Below, one piece after another: positions 29,402 through 38,334 of a stretch of 64,000 nt of DNA. Source of the DNA: Parahoeflea halophila. Lineage in GTDB: Bacteria; Pseudomonadota; Alphaproteobacteria; Rhizobiales; Rhizobiaceae. The stretch covers positions 203,256-267,255 of the forward strand of contig NZ_OCPC01000006.1 of assembly GCF_900220985.1 (NCBI RefSeq), written 5' to 3'. How positions within the stretch are numbered: the stretch's first letter is position 1; each line of letters opens with the position of its first letter. The notes under the pieces were generated by a model that saw nothing but the letters and a program-made list of their open reading frames with translations, was not told the origin of the DNA and made no database searches. A program made the position numbers and the translations under genes.

Positions 29402-29501
29402 GACGTTCTCCAGCTGCCAGACAGAATTTCATGGATTACGCTAGTCCGTAACATTGCATTTGGACATGCGATACCAAGGCGTGGTCGGTCGTCAAACAGG
29501 A

Positions 29502-29533
29502 AAGAAGCCGGTCAGGTGCCTGACCAGCTTCTT
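29502..29533 (-). terminator. rho-independent-type terminator of hemA
   Basis: Arms AAGAAGCCGGTCAG and CTGACCAGCTTCTT pair over 14 positions with one mismatch around the loop GTGC. On the minus strand the stem ends in CTTCTTTCC and then CTGTTTG. It lies about 40 bases after the hemA stop. Confidence 0.7.
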
Positions 29534-29574
29534 CTATTTTGGTGTTTGCCGGAATGGGCCGCCTGTTCGGAGTT

Positions 29575-30792
29575 CTACGCCACCGCCCGTGCCAGGGCGC
29601 ATTGCGACCACAATTCGCTCAGCGCACCGGCAAGATGCTGTATATCGGCATCCGAATGCATCGGCGTCGGCGTGATCCGAAGACGCTCGGTCTTTACCGG
29701 CACTGTCGGATAGTTGATCGGCTGCACATAGATCCCGTAATTGTCCATCAGCACATCCGAAATCCATTTGCACTTGGATGCATTGCCAACCATCACCGGA
29801 ACGATGTGGCTCGGGTTCTCCATGTGCGGAATGCCATGGGAATCGAGAGCGCGACGCACCTTCGCAACCGCATCCTGGTGCCGGCGACGCTCGAGCTGGC
29901 TGGCCTTGAGATGGCGGATCGATGCTGCAGCTCCCGCGGCCAACGCCGGCGGCAGGGCCGTGGTAAAGATGAAGCCCGAGGCAAAGCTGCGCACGAAATC
30001 GCACAGATGGCGCGAACCGGTGATATAGCCGCCCATCACCCCGAACGCCTTGCCCAGCGTACCTTCGATCACCGTCAGCCGGTGCATGAGGCCTTCACGC
30101 TCGGCAATACCGCCGCCGCGCGGGCCGTACATGCCGACGGCATGAACTTCGTCGAGATAGGTCATGGCGCCAAATTCATCGGCTACGTCGCAAAGCGCTG
30201 CGATCGGTGCCACGTCGCCATCCATGGAATAGACGCTTTCGAATGCCACCATTTTCGGCGCCGCCGGATCGTCGAGCGCCATCAGACGGCGCAGGTCTTC
30301 CGGATCATTGTGCTTGAAGACCCGTTTTTCGCAGCGCGAGTGGCGAATGCCCTCGATCATCGAGGCATGGTTGAGCGCGTCCGAATAGACGATGATTCCC
30401 GGGATCTTGGCCGCCAGAGTGCCGAGCGCCGCCCAGTTGGAAACATAGCCCGATGTGAAAATCAGGGCGCTTTCCTTGCCGTGCAGATCGGCGAGCTCTT
30501 CTTCGAGAAGGACGTGATAATGATTCGTACCCGAGATGTTGCGGGTTCCGCCAGCACCGGCGCCGCAGCGCTCGATCGCTTCCTTCATGGCATTGGTGAC
30601 GAGCGGATTCTGGCCCATGCCGAGATAGTCATTCGAGCACCAGACCGTCACGCCCTGGGTGGAACCGTCCGCACGATACCGCGTCGCCCGCGGAAATCCG
30701 CCAGCGTGACGTTCGATATCTGCAAACACCCGGTAATTCCCCGCTTCGTGCAGGCCACCAAGCTTTTCCTCGAAGAACGCTTCAAAATCCAT
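29575..30792 (-). CDS. hemA: 5-aminolevulinate synthase
   Basis: A 405-residue PLP enzyme condensing glycine with succinyl-CoA to 5-aminolevulinate, the first step of heme synthesis by the C4 pathway of alphaproteobacteria. Clear motifs are [45 protein letters not shown] and the PLP-lysine region [14 protein letters not shown], where the lysine is residue 248 as in the Rhodobacter enzymes. The start is ATG 30792 with AGGACT upstream and the conserved MDFEAFF opening; the frame continues upstream to 30876 without sense. It is monocistronic, with its own terminator. Confidence 0.97.
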   Translation of the reverse strand: MDFEAFFEEKLGGLHEAGNYRVFADIERHAGGFPRATRYRADGSTQGVTVWCSNDYLGMGQNPLVTNAMKEAIERCGAGAGGTRNISGTNHYHVLLEEELADLHGKESALIFTSGYVSNWAALGTLAAKIPGIIVYSDALNHASMIEGIRHSRCEKRVFKHNDPEDLRRLMALDDPAAPKMVAFESVYSMDGDVAPIAALCDVADEFGAMTYLDEVHAVGMYGPRGGGIAEREGLMHRLTVIEGTLGKAFGVMGGYITGSRHLCDFVRSFASGFIFTTALPPALAAGAAASIRHLKASQLERRRHQDAVAKVRRALDSHGIPHMENPSHIVPVMVGNASKCKWISDVLMDNYGIYVQPINYPTVPVKTERLRITPTPMHSDADIQHLAGALSELWSQCALARAVA

Positions 30793-30980
30793 TGCATTAG
30801 TCCTATGTGTCACTTCCAACATGCGAAACATCGCCGCTTCCGTCAACCCGAATTCGGAGTGTTGGAAGGCAGTCATATGGTCGCATGGGCCGCGAAAGGA
30901 AATCCTTGTCCTATGTCAAATCGTTCGCAAAACCTGTTTGGAGGCTCCATTTTTTTCCAAGCGGCGTCGAAAAATGCCCC

Positions 30981-32357
30981 TCAAAGATAGGTCGAGCGTT
31001 CCAGCGGCGTGATTTCATTGTCGAACGCCTTGAGCTCTTCGCGCTTGATCTCGGCAAAGATCCGGCGCAGTTCCGGGCCGAAAAGTCGGCGGATGAAATC
31101 AGAGCGCTCAAAATCCTCGATCGCGTCATCCATGTCGTCGGAGAGCTGCGGCAACGGCACATTATAGGCGTTGCCTTCCACCGGTGGCGGCGGCAGCTTG
31201 CCGTTTTCCAGCCCTTCCAGCATGCCGCCCAACACGCCCGCGAGTACAAAGTAAGGATTGGCATCCGCACCCGACATCCGGTGTTCAAGCCGCCGGGCCT
31301 TGTCATCGGACGCCGGTACCCGCACCACGACCGAGCGGTTGTTGCGGCCCCAGGCAATCCGGGTCGGGGCGTAAGAGCCCGGTTGCAGGCGACGGTATCC
31401 GTTGAACCCCGGGATATAGAGAAGCAGTGTGTCCTTCAGCGTCTGCAGCAGGCCGGCGGCTGCGTGTTGCAGTCTCATGTCGCCCGCTTCGCCCGCAAAG
31501 ATGTTGTTGCCGTCCTTGTCGAGAATGCTGGCATGGACATGCATGCCATTGCCCGGCCATTCCAGAAACGGTTTGGCCATGAATGTGGCACGCAGCCCGT
31601 GCTTGTGTGCCGATTCGGTGATCAGTCGGCGCAACAGCACCGTGTCGTCGGCCGCCGCCATCGCATCGTCGCGGTGTTTGAGATTGACCTCGAACTGCCC
31701 GGGCGCGGCTTCCTTGATGATGGTGTCGATCGGCAGTCCCTGCGCGATTGCCGCAGCACGAATTTCGGCAAACAGCTCGCTCTGGCCACGCAGTTCCGAC
31801 AGCGAATACATCTGCTGCTGCTCTGGGCCCGGACCAAGATCCTTGCCCATGCGCCCGGAACGCTGGAACACGTTTGGGTCGACCAGGTAGAACTCGAGTT
31901 CGAACGCTGTGACCGGCCGCAGCCCCTTCTCGGCAAACCGGTCCATCAGCTTCTTGAGGACATTGCGCGGATCGTATTCGCACGGCTCGCCGGCCTCGGT
32001 GTACATTGACATCAGCACCTGAGCTGAAGGCCGCGGCGACCAGGGCGCGACATTGATCCGGCCCGGAATGGCGCGGCAATAACCGTCGGTGTCGCCGGTG
32101 TCGATGTGAATGCCGGTGGATTCCACCTCCCTTCCCCAGATGTCCAGTCCGAAGATCGACAGCGGCATGTTGATGCCGGGATAACCTGCCTTCGCCAGAG
32201 CCTCGGTCGGGCCCCATTTGCCGCGCATGACGCCGTTGATGTCTGGAATCAGGAAATCGACCGATTCAATGTCTGGGTGTTCGGCCAGGAAGCGCTCGGC
32301 TTCTTCATTGCTTGGAAGGCTGTTGTCTGGATTTTCCGTACAGGCGCTCTCGCGCAT
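30981..32357 (-). CDS. glutamine synthetase family protein (probable gamma-glutamylputrescine synthetase)
   Basis: A 458-residue member of the glutamine synthetase fold. It has the beta-grasp N-terminal domain (SVDFLIPDINGVMRGKW) and catalytic-domain motifs EFYLVDP, the NGMHVHAS histidine region and the RRLEHRMSGADANPYF ATP/glutamate region. Sequence style and length resemble PuuA, which ligates glutamate to putrescine, rather than the type I nitrogen-assimilation enzyme, whose adenylylation-site tyrosine loop is missing. It diverges from a class III aminotransferase across 148 bases, which supports polyamine use. ATG 32357 was chosen; the frame extends to 32444. Confidence 0.85.
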   Translation of the reverse strand: MRESACTENPDNSLPSNEEAERFLAEHPDIESVDFLIPDINGVMRGKWGPTEALAKAGYPGINMPLSIFGLDIWGREVESTGIHIDTGDTDGYCRAIPGRINVAPWSPRPSAQVLMSMYTEAGEPCEYDPRNVLKKLMDRFAEKGLRPVTAFELEFYLVDPNVFQRSGRMGKDLGPGPEQQQMYSLSELRGQSELFAEIRAAAIAQGLPIDTIIKEAAPGQFEVNLKHRDDAMAAADDTVLLRRLITESAHKHGLRATFMAKPFLEWPGNGMHVHASILDKDGNNIFAGEAGDMRLQHAAAGLLQTLKDTLLLYIPGFNGYRRLQPGSYAPTRIAWGRNNRSVVVRVPASDDKARRLEHRMSGADANPYFVLAGVLGGMLEGLENGKLPPPPVEGNAYNVPLPQLSDDMDDAIEDFERSDFIRRLFGPELRRIFAEIKREELKAFDNEITPLERSTYL

Positions 32358-32505
32358 GATATCACCATGCCCTTTCAGGACTATCTGTTGCCGCACAAAG
32401 CGGATATTGCGACGCTTGTCCGCACCCGAGTTTTGTGCACACACTCAATCAAAGGTCAAACCGATTTCATCGCGGCCTCTGTTAAAATCAATCAGGAATG
32501 AAACC

Positions 32506-33894
32506 ATGCGCGTCAACGTGTCCTCCCACGATCTGAAGGTCTTAGACCACAAGCACCATCTTCACCCGTTTACCGATCATGGCGCGCTTGGCGTCGACGA
32601 ACGGCGGGTGATTGCCAAGGCTGACGGGGTGTGGCTGTGGGACTCCGACGGCAATCGCATTCTGGACGGCATGGCAGGCCTGTGGTGCGTCAATGCCGGT
32701 CATGGTCGTCAAGAGATCGTCGAGGCGGTTCGTGCGCAGATGAGCGAGCTGTCCTATTACAACACCTTCTTCAAGACCTCGCATCCGCCGGTAATCGAAC
32801 TGTCGGAGATGCTGGCCGGTCTGACGCCGGATCATATCAATATGGTAATGTATGGCAGCTCCGGGTCGGATGCCAATGACACGATTCTGCGTTTGGTCCG
32901 GACCTACTGGGCACTGCAGGGACAGCCGGACAAGAAGGTGGTGATCAGCCGCAAGAACGCCTATCACGGCTCGACCATGGCCGGCGCTTCGCTCGGTGGC
33001 ATGGGCCCCATGCATTCCCAGGGCGGTCTGCCGATCCCCGGCATCCACCACATCGACCAGCCCTACTGGTTTGGTGAAGGCATGATGACCGACATGAACG
33101 AGGACGAGTTCGGTCTCTGGGCCGCCCGTGAGCTTGAGCGTGCGATTGAGGAGATCGGCGAGGAAAACGTCGCCGCCTTCATCGCCGAGCCGATCCAGGG
33201 CGCCGGCGGCGTCATTGTGCCGCCCTCCACTTACTGGCCGGAGGTCAAGCGCATTCTCGAAAGCCGCAACATCCTGTTCATCGCCGACGAAGTCATCTGT
33301 GGATTCGGCCGTACCGGCGAGTGGTTCGGCTCGGGTTACTATGACCTGAAGCCCGACCTGATGACGATCGCCAAGGGCCTGACCTCCGGCTATCTGCCCT
33401 TGGGCGGGGTGCTGGTCTCGGACGAGATCGCCGAGGTCCTGCACCGGGAAAACGTCGAGTTTTTCCACGGCTATACCTATGCCAGCCATCCCGCCTGCTG
33501 CGCTGCAGCCATCGCCAATCTCACCATCCTCAAGCGCGAGGGCCTGGTGGAACGGGTTCGCGATCAGATCGGCCCCTATTTCCAGAAGCAGTGGAAAGCG
33601 CTTGAATCCCATCCGATGGTCGGTCAGGCCCGCATGGTCGGCCTGTTCGGCGCGCTGGAACTGGTACCTGACGAAAACGACCTCAAGAAGCGTTTTGCCA
33701 ACGAGGGCAAGGTCGGCACGATTACCCGCGATCATTCCTTTTCCAACGGGCTGGTGATGCGCGCAGTCCGCGATTCAATGATCATCTCGCCGCCGCTCAG
33801 CATCAGTGAGGAAGAGGTTGACCTGTTGATCGCTTCGACCAGAAAGACGCTTGATGACGCCTGGAATGATGTCCGCAAGCAGGGTCTGGCGTGA
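32506..33894 (+). CDS. class III aminotransferase (probable putrescine/omega-amino acid:pyruvate transaminase)
   Basis: A 462-residue PLP-dependent enzyme of the ornithine/omega aminotransferase class. The PLP lysine is residue 290 (MTIAKGLTSGYLPLGG). The aspartate in FIADEVICGFGRTGEWFG and the glycine-serine pocket MYGSSGSDANDT are present. Close-looking relatives include SpuC (putrescine:pyruvate) and beta-alanine:pyruvate transaminases; which amine is used cannot be read directly. The ATG at 32506 has AGGA eight bases upstream. It faces away from the PuuA-like gene and ends before a strong hairpin. Confidence 0.9.
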   Translation: MRVNVSSHDLKVLDHKHHLHPFTDHGALGVDERRVIAKADGVWLWDSDGNRILDGMAGLWCVNAGHGRQEIVEAVRAQMSELSYYNTFFKTSHPPVIELSEMLAGLTPDHINMVMYGSSGSDANDTILRLVRTYWALQGQPDKKVVISRKNAYHGSTMAGASLGGMGPMHSQGGLPIPGIHHIDQPYWFGEGMMTDMNEDEFGLWAARELERAIEEIGEENVAAFIAEPIQGAGGVIVPPSTYWPEVKRILESRNILFIADEVICGFGRTGEWFGSGYYDLKPDLMTIAKGLTSGYLPLGGVLVSDEIAEVLHRENVEFFHGYTYASHPACCAAAIANLTILKREGLVERVRDQIGPYFQKQWKALESHPMVGQARMVGLFGALELVPDENDLKKRFANEGKVGTITRDHSFSNGLVMRAVRDSMIISPPLSISEEEVDLLIASTRKTLDDAWNDVRKQGLA

Positions 33895-33933
33895 TCCCGC
33901 TGGCAGCCGGACTTAACCTTTACGCTTAAGCTT

Positions 33934-33960
33934 AACGCCGGGTTATCAGACCCGGCGTTT
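33934..33960 (+). terminator. terminator after the aminotransferase gene
   Basis: Perfect 10-bp stem AACGCCGGGT / ACCCGGCGTT with the 6-base loop TATCAG, followed by TGCATTT. It lies 39 bases after the aminotransferase stop and before the acyltransferase, which therefore likely has its own promoter. Confidence 0.8.
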
Positions 33961-33999
33961 GCATTTGCGCTATGGTCGGGCTCTCTCAAGGAGATCACG

Positions 34000-35124
34000 A
34001 TGCGAGAAGATCAACCGACATCTCTCGAAGATCAGAATGGTTCACGCAACGGGCTGCTCGATCTGCTGCGCTTCTCCACTGCGCTGATGCTGGCGTTCTA
34101 TCATTTTCTCTATCGCGGCGCGCTGGATGGCGGCTATCTTGATCATGCCTTCGGTTCGGCAGGCATTGCTGTTTCGTTGGGCTATCTCGGCGTCAACCTG
34201 TTCTTCATGATCTCCGGATTCGTCATCATCTGGTCGGCTTCGGGCCGTGACTGGTACGGCTTCTCCGTTGGCAGGCTGGCGCGGCTCTATCCCGCGCACC
34301 TTGTTGCCATGACCATTACCTTCCTCGTTATGCTTTGGTGGGCGCAGCCACCCTACCAAACCGGCATTTCCCAGTGGCTGGCCAACCTGACCATGCTGGC
34401 GCCGTTGTTCGGAACCGATTTCATGGATGGAGCCTACTGGTCAATTGTCATCGAGATCATCTTTTACGGCTGGGTGGCCATCGGGCTGTTTTCAGGCTTC
34501 ATCCCGCGCCACACCGATGCTGCGGTGGCGATCTGGATGCTGCTGGTGATGATCAACAATACAATGCTCGGATCCCGCCCGGTGGAACTCCTTTTTCTCA
34601 CCGAATACGGCAGCTATTTCGCATTCGGCGCCATGACCTGGCGCATCTCGTCGCAAGGTACGAGCAACCTGCGCCTTCTGGTGGCGGCGCTTGCCCTGCT
34701 GATGACCTTTCATGCCGCCGAAGTGCAGCGGCTCGATGTCATCTTCCGTCTCGGTGAAGCCTCAAGCGCGCCGCTCGTGGCACTGGCAAACGCCGGAATT
34801 ATCGGTCTGTTCCTGCTTGCCGCCGGACTGGGCCGCCATATCAAGGCAGGTCCCTGGGTGCTTGCGCTCGGAGGCATCAGCTACCCGTTTTACCTGATCC
34901 ATCAGAATGCCGGATACATTCTGATCAATGTCACGGCACCGGCGATCGGCAAATGGAATGCGGTTGCACTGGCTCTTGTCCTCACCATTGCAACAAGTTG
35001 GTGGATTTATGCGCGGATTGAACCTGTGGGACGCGCCATCATTCGCAGGCTGTTTTCGCCGGTTGCCAGCTATCTGCCCCGCACCTTCAACCGATACCCC
35101 GCGCCAGCCGAACAATGGCGATAA
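34000..35124 (+). CDS. acyltransferase 3 family membrane protein (OafA/YrhL type)
   Basis: A 374-residue integral membrane acyltransferase with about ten helices. Family marks are the opening LLDLLRFSTALMLAFYHF, with the conserved R and H, GVNLFFMISGFVIIWSASGR, and YWSIVIEIIFYGW. Members O-acetylate or succinylate surface sugars, periplasmic glucans or Nod factors using cytoplasmic acyl-CoA; the acceptor here is unknown. Start ATG 34000 has AAGGAG upstream. It converges on the BMP transporter operon across a shared hairpin. Confidence 0.88.
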   Translation: MREDQPTSLEDQNGSRNGLLDLLRFSTALMLAFYHFLYRGALDGGYLDHAFGSAGIAVSLGYLGVNLFFMISGFVIIWSASGRDWYGFSVGRLARLYPAHLVAMTITFLVMLWWAQPPYQTGISQWLANLTMLAPLFGTDFMDGAYWSIVIEIIFYGWVAIGLFSGFIPRHTDAAVAIWMLLVMINNTMLGSRPVELLFLTEYGSYFAFGAMTWRISSQGTSNLRLLVAALALLMTFHAAEVQRLDVIFRLGEASSAPLVALANAGIIGLFLLAAGLGRHIKAGPWVLALGGISYPFYLIHQNAGYILINVTAPAIGKWNAVALALVLTIATSWWIYARIEPVGRAIIRRLFSPVASYLPRTFNRYPAPAEQWR

Positions 35125-35144
35125 GACGTGGGGAATAACGAGAA

Positions 35145-35167
35145 GGGGCGGCCGATGTAGCCGCCCC
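35145..35167 (-). terminator. terminator between acyltransferase and BMP transporter genes
   Basis: Stem GGGGCGGC (35145-35152) / GCCGCCCC (35160-35167), 8 bp, loop CGATGTA. On the minus strand it is followed by TTCTCGTTATT, so it mainly serves the binding-protein gene, but it may act in both directions. Confidence 0.7.
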
Positions 35168-35198
35168 CGCCTCTGTCTGGGTCTCGGTATCGCGCCGC

Positions 35199-36278
35199 TT
35201 ACTGCGGCAGCTGGTCGTCGATGCCCTTGACGTAGAAGTTTAGGCCAGCCAGCTCGCCGTCTTCGGCGACTTCACCATCCGCCAGCCACTCGGTGCCGTC
35301 CTGCTTCATGATCGGGCCGGTGAACGGGTGAAGCTCGCCCGAGGTAATCTTGGCTTCGGTTTCTTCAGCCATGGCTTTCACATCGTCGGGCATGTTGGTG
35401 TAAGGCGCCATCACGACGTGGCCTTCGGCCATGCCGTCCCATGTCCGCGACTGTTCCCAGGTGCCTTCAAGCACGGCTTTGATGCGCTCGTAATAGTACG
35501 GGCCCCAATCGTCGATGATTGCCGTCAGCTGGGTTTCCGGACCGAACGCAATCATGTCGGAAGCCTGGCCGAATGCATGCGCACCGCGCTCGGCGGCAAC
35601 CTGCATCGGAGCGGTGGAATCGGTGTGCTGGGTCAGGATATCGACCCCGCCGTCGAGCAGCACCTTGGCGGCATCGGCTTCCTTGCCGGGATCGAACCAG
35701 GTGTTGACCCACACGACCTTGAGCTTGAAATCCGGGTCGATCGACTGGGCGCCGAGCATGAACGAGTTGATGCCCTGAACCACTTCCGGAATCGGGAACG
35801 AGGCAATATAGCCTGCCGAGCCGGTTTCCGACATCTTCGCAGCGATCTGGCCGATCACGTAACGCCCCTGGAAGAACTTCGAATCATAGGTTGCAACGTT
35901 CGGGTGCTCGGTCTTGTAGCCGGTGGCGTGCTCGAACTTCACATCCGGGAAATCCTTGGCGACCTTGTTGGTCGGGTCCATGTAGCCGAAGGATGTGGTG
36001 AAGATGATGTTGCAGCCGGAACGGGCAAACCGCTCGATGGCGCGCTCGGAGTCGGCACCTTCCGGCACGCTTTCGAGATAGGCGGTTTCAAGCTTGTCGC
36101 CGAGTTTTTCTTCGGCGTATTTGCGGCCCTGGTCGTGCTGATAGGACCAGCCGAAGTCGCCCACGGGACCGACATAGACGAAGCAGGCCTTGACCTTGTC
36201 CATGCCCGCGGCCTGTGCCGGAGCGGCGATGCCGGCGAGCGCAGTGGCCGCGGCAAGGGAAAGAAGTGTTTTTTTCAT
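35199..36278 (-). CDS. BMP family ABC transporter substrate-binding protein
   Basis: A 359-residue periplasmic binding protein of the BmpA/PnrA family, which binds purine nucleosides. The signal peptide is MKKTLLSLAAATALAGIAAP with cleavage after AQA. The mature start ACFVYVGPVGDFGWSYQHDQGRK carries the family's Gly/Asp/Trp pattern, and IIFTTSFGYMD and GASQ-like GQASDM positions follow. The ATG at 36278 has AGGGTGA upstream; the open frame to 36614 overlaps the permease gene and is ignored. Gene order on the minus strand is ATPase, permease, permease, binding protein, one operon of four. Confidence 0.93.
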   Translation of the reverse strand: MKKTLLSLAAATALAGIAAPAQAAGMDKVKACFVYVGPVGDFGWSYQHDQGRKYAEEKLGDKLETAYLESVPEGADSERAIERFARSGCNIIFTTSFGYMDPTNKVAKDFPDVKFEHATGYKTEHPNVATYDSKFFQGRYVIGQIAAKMSETGSAGYIASFPIPEVVQGINSFMLGAQSIDPDFKLKVVWVNTWFDPGKEADAAKVLLDGGVDILTQHTDSTAPMQVAAERGAHAFGQASDMIAFGPETQLTAIIDDWGPYYYERIKAVLEGTWEQSRTWDGMAEGHVVMAPYTNMPDDVKAMAEETEAKITSGELHPFTGPIMKQDGTEWLADGEVAEDGELAGLNFYVKGIDDQLPQ

Positions 36279-36328
36279 TGGGTTCACCCTGTCTGGTTGG
36301 TTGTTGACATCATGCCGGTGGCTTTTGA

Positions 36329-37249
36329 CTACCTTTCCGGCACAAAAGGTTTGCCGAGCGAGGCCGGCGTGTTGATCAGCGTCATCCTGCGATTTAACGA
36401 TATGATAACCAGTACCGCAATCGTGGCGAGGTAGGGAAGAGCCGAAAGGAACTGCGACGGGATTCCGATCCCGCGCGATTGCGCAAACAGCTGCCCGATC
36501 GACACGGCTCCGAACAGATAGGCGCCGACCAGTGCCCGCCCCGGTCGCCAGGAAGCGAACACGACCAGGGCCAGCGCGATCCAGCCGCGCCCGGCTGTCA
36601 TGTTCTCCACCCATTGCGGCGTGTAGACGATGGAAAGGTGCGCGCCGGCAAGCCCCGCGCAGGCACCGCCGAACATAACCGCCAGATAGCGGGTCCGAAC
36701 CACGTTTACACCCAGCGCATGGGCCGAGGTATGACTGTCGCCGATGGCCCTGAGCCTCAGGCCCGCACGGCTTCTGAACAAAAACCAGTTCACGCCGATC
36801 ACCGCGATGATCGAGATGTAGAAGATGGGATCCTGCGCAAACAGCAACCGCCCGAAAAAGGGGATGTCTGAGAGGAACGGGATCTCAATGGCTGCCAGCT
36901 TCAGGCCGGGAAGCCCGATGAATGCCTCCCCGATCATGCCCGAAAGACCGAGCCCCAGAATGGTCAGGGCAAGCCCGGTAGCCACTTGGTTGGCTACCAG
37001 TGTTAGCGTCAGAAAGCCGAACAGAAGTGAAAACAGTATGCCCGCCAGCAGCCCGCCGAGAGCGCCGAGCCCTGCAGAGCCGGTCAATTGTGCAATCGCG
37101 AAAGCCGCAACCGCACCCATGATCATCATGCCTTCGACACCCAGATTGAGAACGCCGGAACGTTCCACCACCAGTTCGCCGATTGCAGCCAGCAGCAGTG
37201 GCGTGGCCGCGGTCATGATTGTCAGAATAATAGCCTGTGTCATGTCCAT
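36329..37249 (-). CDS. ABC transporter permease (BMP/nucleoside type)
   Basis: A 306-residue inner-membrane permease of the BPD_transp_2 family, with about eight to nine hydrophobic helices and the conserved VVERSGVLNLGVEGMMIMGA segment near the N-terminus. Its start overlaps the stop of the other permease by one base (TGATG). It forms a heterodimer with that permease to import the solute bound by the BMP protein; a nucleoside substrate is inferred from the family. Confidence 0.92.
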   Translation of the reverse strand: MDMTQAIILTIMTAATPLLLAAIGELVVERSGVLNLGVEGMMIMGAVAAFAIAQLTGSAGLGALGGLLAGILFSLLFGFLTLTLVANQVATGLALTILGLGLSGMIGEAFIGLPGLKLAAIEIPFLSDIPFFGRLLFAQDPIFYISIIAVIGVNWFLFRSRAGLRLRAIGDSHTSAHALGVNVVRTRYLAVMFGGACAGLAGAHLSIVYTPQWVENMTAGRGWIALALVVFASWRPGRALVGAYLFGAVSIGQLFAQSRGIGIPSQFLSALPYLATIAVLVIISLNRRMTLINTPASLGKPFVPER

Positions 37250-38334
37250 CAGGCAGCACTCCCCTTGCGCGCCGCTCCAAAGACCAGCCGGATACGGTAA
37301 TGAATCAGCGTGTCGCAGCCGAGCACGAAGAACAGCAGCAGCCCCTGGAACAGCCGCGTGACCTTGTCGGTGATACCGATCGATATCTGCGCCGCCTCCC
37401 CGCCCAGATAGGTCAGTGCCAGGATGAGGCCCGCCGCAACGATGCCGAGCGGGTTGAGCCGGCCGAGGAACGCCACGATGATGGCGGTGAAGCCGTAGCC
37501 CGGAGAGATCACCGGACGCAGCTGTCCGATGGCGCCGGAGACTTCAGAGATGCCGGCAAGTCCGGCCATCGCCCCGGAAAGCAGGAACGCGAAATAGACC
37601 ATCTTCTTGTCGGAAAACCCGGCAAATCGCCCTGCCCGCGCCGACTGGCCAAGCACGCTGATCTCGAAGCCCTTGAGCATCCGACGCATAACGAACCACA
37701 GCACGATTGCCGCGATCAGCGCAAACCCGAAGCCCCAATGGGTCTTGCCGGTCTCGATGATCCGCGGCAGCACCGCATTGTCCGCGAAATTGCGGGTCTC
37801 GGGAAAATTGAAGCCTTCCGGGTTCCGCCACGGCCCGCGCACCGTCCAGTCAAGCAGCAATTGAGCAATATAGACCAGCATCAGGCTGCTCAGAATCTCA
37901 TTGGTGTTAAGCCGTGCCTTGAGGAACGCCGGTATGGCCGCATAAAGCGCCCCGCCGATCATCCCCGAAATTATCATCAGCGGCAGCATCAACGGCGACT
38001 CCCAGCCGTGAAACACAACTGGCAGGATCGATCCGGCCATCGCCCCGATGATGAACTGCCCTTCGGCGCCGATGTTCCAGTTGTTCGAACGGAAGCAGAC
38101 CGACAGCCCGACAGCGATCAGGATCAACGGTGCCGCCTTGATCGCCAGTTCATGCAGGGACCAGACCTCGGTCAGCGGCTCGATGAAGAAGCTGTAGAGT
38201 GCAGAGACCGGATCCTTGCCGAGCGAGACAAACAGGATGACGCCTGCGATCAGGGTCAGACCAAGCGCAATGAACGGCGACAGGATCGAAAACAGCGACG
38301 AAATATTCTCGCGCTTTTTCAGTTCAATGCGCAT
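37249..38334 (-). CDS. ABC transporter permease (BMP/nucleoside type)
   Basis: A 361-residue inner-membrane permease, also BPD_transp_2 family, with the characteristic SVCFRSNNWNIGAEGQFIIGA motif after the third helix. The ATG at 38334 (MRIELKKRENISSLF) overlaps the stop of the ATPase gene by 11 bases; the frame extends to 38370 within that gene. It pairs with the shorter permease that follows. Confidence 0.92.
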   Translation of the reverse strand: MRIELKKRENISSLFSILSPFIALGLTLIAGVILFVSLGKDPVSALYSFFIEPLTEVWSLHELAIKAAPLILIAVGLSVCFRSNNWNIGAEGQFIIGAMAGSILPVVFHGWESPLMLPLMIISGMIGGALYAAIPAFLKARLNTNEILSSLMLVYIAQLLLDWTVRGPWRNPEGFNFPETRNFADNAVLPRIIETGKTHWGFGFALIAAIVLWFVMRRMLKGFEISVLGQSARAGRFAGFSDKKMVYFAFLLSGAMAGLAGISEVSGAIGQLRPVISPGYGFTAIIVAFLGRLNPLGIVAAGLILALTYLGGEAAQISIGITDKVTRLFQGLLLFFVLGCDTLIHYRIRLVFGAARKGSAA

